A DNA stretch of 7,714 nt, taken from NCBI GenBank assembly GCA_021793495.1, contig JAJYSQ010000059.1, positions 1 to 7,714 on the forward strand, in the 5' to 3' direction. Positions 5,822 to 7,714 of the stretch are shown here, one piece after another. The notes under the pieces are model-generated. The model had not been told where the DNA came from. It saw only the letters and a program-made list of their open reading frames with translations, and made no database searches. Made by a program: the position numbers and the translations under genes. Numbering within the stretch: position 1 is the first letter of the stretch; each line of letters starts with the position of its first letter. The stretch comes from Actinomycetes bacterium. Lineage in GTDB: Bacteria > Actinomycetota > Actinomycetes > JAJYSQ01.

Positions 5822-7378
5822 ATGAGCCGCAGAGAGCGACGGCTGTCCCTCTCCCGCGCCCTGCTGGCCGCGCTGGTCGTGGTCAGCGTGGCGCTGGGCT
5901 CGGTGGCGGCCGTGGCAGCGATCCGCGCGTCCCAGGCGGGGGCGGCGGCCCCGCCACCGTGGTTCGCCCCCTACGTCGACGCGACGGTGACCCCGCAGTA
6001 CCCGTTCGAGGACCCATCCGGTCCGTCGGTCCGTCAGGTGGTGCTCGGCTTCGTCGTGGCCTCCCCGACTGCGCCGTGCACGCCCAGCTGGGGGGCGGCG
6101 TACTCGCTGGCCTCGGCGGCCACCGGGCTGGACCTGGACCGGCGGATCGTACGGCTGCGCCAGCTCGGTGGGCATATCGTGGTGTCGTTCGGCGGCCAGG
6201 CGAACAGCGAGCTGGCCACCGCATGCGCCGACCCTGCCGCGCTGGCCTCGGCGTACGAGTCGGTGGTCAGCCGCTACCGGCTCAGCACCATCGACCTGGA
6301 CCTCGAGGGTGCTGCCCTCGGCTCGGCCACCGTCGATGCCCGTCGGGCCCAGGCGATCCACGCGGCGCAGGAGACGGCGACGGCAGCCCACCGGCGGCTC
6401 GCGGTCTGGGTGACCCTGCCGGCGACCCCCGCCGGGCTGAGCGACCAGGGCGTTGCGGCGGTCCGGTCGATGCTCGCCGCGCACGTCGACCTGGCCGGGG
6501 TCAACGTGATGACCATGGACTACGGCCAGTCCCTGCCCCGCGGGCAGGGCATGCTCACCGGCTCCCTCGACGCGCTGCGGGCCGCCCAACGACAGGTGGC
6601 AGCGCTCTACCAGCAGGCCGGCATGCCGCTGAGCACGCTGGCAGCCTGGGGCAAGATCGGGGCCACCCCGATGATCGGGACGAACGACTCCCCCGGCGAG
6701 GCGTTCACCCTGGCCGACGCCCGTGGTCTGACCGCGTTTGCCCAGGACCACCACCTGGGTCGGGTGTCGATGTGGTCGCTGAACCGGGACTCAGCCTGTT
6801 CGGCAGGCAGCGTGGGTGCGTCGGGGTCTGCTGGTGCCACGATGGTCTCCAACCACTGCTCGGGCGTCGCCCAGGCACCGCTGGCCTTCTCCCAGGTGTT
6901 CGCCGAGCTGACCGGATGGGTCGACGCACGGCCCGCAGCACGGGTCTCCCCGACCACGTCGACGCCAAGCGTCCTGGTCGACAACCCGGCCACCAGCCCC
7001 TACCCGATCTGGATCTCCACGGCCGCCTACCCCAGGGGGACCAAGATCGTCTGGCACCACGAGGTGTACCAGGCGAAGTGGTGGGCCCAGGGACAGCCCC
7101 CCGACCCAACCGTGGCGCATCCGTGGCAGACCCCGTGGCTGCTGCTCGGTCCGGTGCTGCCGGGGGACCACCCGTACGTCCCACCACCGCTGCCGGTCGG
7201 GACCTACCCAGCCTGGTCGCCGACGGGCACGTACCCGGTGGGCGAACGGGTGCAGCTCGACGGGGTCGGCTACCAGGCGAAGTGGTGGACCCGCGGGGAC
7301 CGCCCGCAGCCGGTGGTGGTGGACCCGGCCACCGCTCCGTGGCAGGTGCTCACCCCGGCGTTGCCCAGCACCGGGTAG
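5822..7378 (+). CDS. Secreted GH18 chitinase-like glycoside hydrolase with two C-terminal CBM5/12 chitin-binding modules
   Basis: The product has 518 residues. The ATG at 5822 opens a typical export signal: an Arg-rich start (MSRRERR), a hydrophobic stretch (13-34) and an Ala-rich end near 40-43. Residues about 47-362 form a GH18 barrel: SFGG (122-125), the active-site strand TIDLDLEG (156-163) with E162 as likely acid, VNVMTMDYG (227-235), and MWSLNRD (317-323) near the last strand. The first Asp of the usual DxxDxDxE is Ser155 here. A Thr/Ser/Pro linker (about 370-391) leads to two aromatic-rich modules, about 392-447 and 460-511, each with the AYPxGxxV or YPVGExV start, the YQAKWW core and a late Trp, as in CBM5/12. 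The predicted action is extracellular cleavage of chitin or another beta-1,4-GlcNAc polymer. The divergent polysaccharide synthase suggests trimming or release of its product, but foraging on external chitin is equally possible. Confidence 0.88.
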   Translation: MSRRERRLSLSRALLAALVVVSVALGSVAAVAAIRASQAGAAAPPPWFAPYVDATVTPQYPFEDPSGPSVRQVVLGFVVASPTAPCTPSWGAAYSLASAATGLDLDRRIVRLRQLGGHIVVSFGGQANSELATACADPAALASAYESVVSRYRLSTIDLDLEGAALGSATVDARRAQAIHAAQETATAAHRRLAVWVTLPATPAGLSDQGVAAVRSMLAAHVDLAGVNVMTMDYGQSLPRGQGMLTGSLDALRAAQRQVAALYQQAGMPLSTLAAWGKIGATPMIGTNDSPGEAFTLADARGLTAFAQDHHLGRVSMWSLNRDSACSAGSVGASGSAGATMVSNHCSGVAQAPLAFSQVFAELTGWVDARPAARVSPTTSTPSVLVDNPATSPYPIWISTAAYPRGTKIVWHHEVYQAKWWAQGQPPDPTVAHPWQTPWLLLGPVLPGDHPYVPPPLPVGTYPAWSPTGTYPVGERVQLDGVGYQAKWWTRGDRPQPVVVDPATAPWQVLTPALPSTG

Positions 7379-7571
7379 GCCAGTACCGGAGGTAGGCCGC
7401 GTCGGGCTCAGGCAACCGGTAGGTGATCTGCACCAGACCATCGTCGAACGCCTGCGAGTGCTCGAGCGCACGATGCCCCCGAGAGGCTCCGGGGAACAGC
7501 GGCGAGCCGTCGCAGCATGCGTCGATCCTGCCACGGCACGCCGGCATGCCCGGTGTGCCAGCACCGAGCAC
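7350..7571 (-). CDS. Possible short ORF, product not recognised
   Basis: This 73-residue frame starts at ATG 7571 and ends at TGA 7352-7350, overlapping the end of the GH18 gene by 29 bp. I do not recognise it. The middle, HSQAFDDGLVQITYRLPEP followed by DAAYLRYW, has a balanced composition and mostly G/C third positions, so it looks more coding-like than a random shadow. The N-terminal part is Cys/Gly/Arg-rich and unconvincing, and there is no clear Shine-Dalgarno. It may be the remnant or C-terminus of a decayed gene, or not a gene at all. The hairpin at 7535-7559 lies inside its first codons, which counts against it. Confidence 0.25.
   Translation of the reverse strand: MLGAGTPGMPACRGRIDACCDGSPLFPGASRGHRALEHSQAFDDGLVQITYRLPEPDAAYLRYWPTRCWATPG
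7535..7559. terminator. 10-bp hairpin downstream of GH18; candidate terminator
   Basis: GGCACGCCGG (7535-7544) pairs with CCGGTGTGCC (7550-7559) over all 10 positions, one being a G-U pair in RNA, around the loop CATGC. It is about 155 nt after the GH18 stop codon. There is no U-tract, so it would be a hairpin-only terminator. The structure is clear; the role is inferred. Confidence 0.4.
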
Positions 7572-7582
7572 TCTCCCAGCGC

Positions 7583-7634
7583 CAGGCTGCGGTGCTGGCG
7601 CCAGGCTGCGGTGCTGGTCAGGCTGCGGTGCTGG
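7583..7634. repeat. Three copies of a 16-bp tandem repeat
   Basis: CAGGCTGCGGTGCTGG occurs exactly at 7583-7598, 7602-7617 and 7619-7634, separated by 3 and 1 nt. Across the first junction GCGCCAG (7579-7585) and CTGGCGC (7595-7601) form a perfect 7-bp inverted repeat with a 9-nt loop. The array is outside any convincing gene. It may be a slippage tract or a binding-site cluster; nothing in the sequence settles this. Confidence 0.85.
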
Positions 7635-7714
7635 TGAGTTCTCGTACCTGGTGGCGGTGGTGTTGCTGCCATCGCTGTGACGGGTCCAGGACCGGTGGGG
7701 GCTGCCACTGGACG

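Larger units (their letters stand above)
7379..7714. other. Region after the GH18 gene without a well-supported gene
   Basis: This 336-bp stretch holds two hairpins, a threefold repeat and the doubtful short ORF described separately. Right of 7571 I see no coding pattern on either strand other than shadows. A weaker hairpin, CCCCGAG then AGG then CTCCGGGG with one bulge (7477-7494), lies about 100 nt after the GH18 stop. Confidence 0.5.

Noticed and set aside
5666..6754. 362-codon minus-strand frame opposite the GH18 gene
   Set aside because: Antisense shadow of a gene with clear GH18 motifs; composition is Gly/Arg/His-rich.
1..7714. Mobile element, integron site, CRISPR array or tRNA
   Set aside because: No transposase or integrase frame, no terminal inverted repeats with target duplication, no regularly spaced repeats with unique spacers, and no cloverleaf was seen; the three 16-bp units are too close together for a CRISPR array.

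Overview
The window is a stretch of high-GC DNA (third codon positions almost all G or C) with the architecture of a Gram-positive actinobacterial chromosome: no insertion sequence, tRNA, rRNA or CRISPR array is visible. The cell-wall-binding type 2 repeats, the large membrane-bound family 2 glycosyltransferase and the secreted GH18/CBM5/12 enzyme all fit a soil or plant-associated actinomycete. Genus cannot be told from the sequence alone.

Layout. (a) 1-151 is non-coding apart from a perfect 11-bp hairpin at 32-58. (b) 152-2044, minus strand: a secreted protein joining three cell-wall-binding repeats to a phosphodiester-glycosidase (NAGPA-like) domain. (c) 2045-2219: a divergent intergenic region with a leader hairpin. 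(d) 2220-3242, plus strand: a DUF6270/SGNH-hydrolase-like protein that appears to start at CTG. (e) 3060-5567, minus strand: an 835-residue polytopic GT2 polysaccharide synthase, whose 3' end overlaps the 3' end of the previous gene by 183 bp in antisense. (f) 5568-5821: a second divergent region, distinctly lower in GC, with several dyads. (g) 5822-7378, plus strand: a secreted GH18 chitinase-like enzyme with two chitin-binding modules. (h) 7379-7714: a tail with a strong hairpin, a threefold 16-bp repeat and one possible short minus-strand ORF.

How the genes may work together (inference). The four genes put a processive-type sugar polymerase next to a secreted beta-1,4-N-acetylhexosaminidase-type hydrolase, a wall-anchored phosphodiester glycosidase and an SGNH-like protein of the kind found in capsule clusters. 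This looks like a small locus that makes, modifies and trims a surface glycan, plausibly rich in N-acetylglucosamine. Both gene pairs are divergent, so each shared intergenic region could coordinate two genes. The polymer and the enzyme specificities are not proven by sequence.
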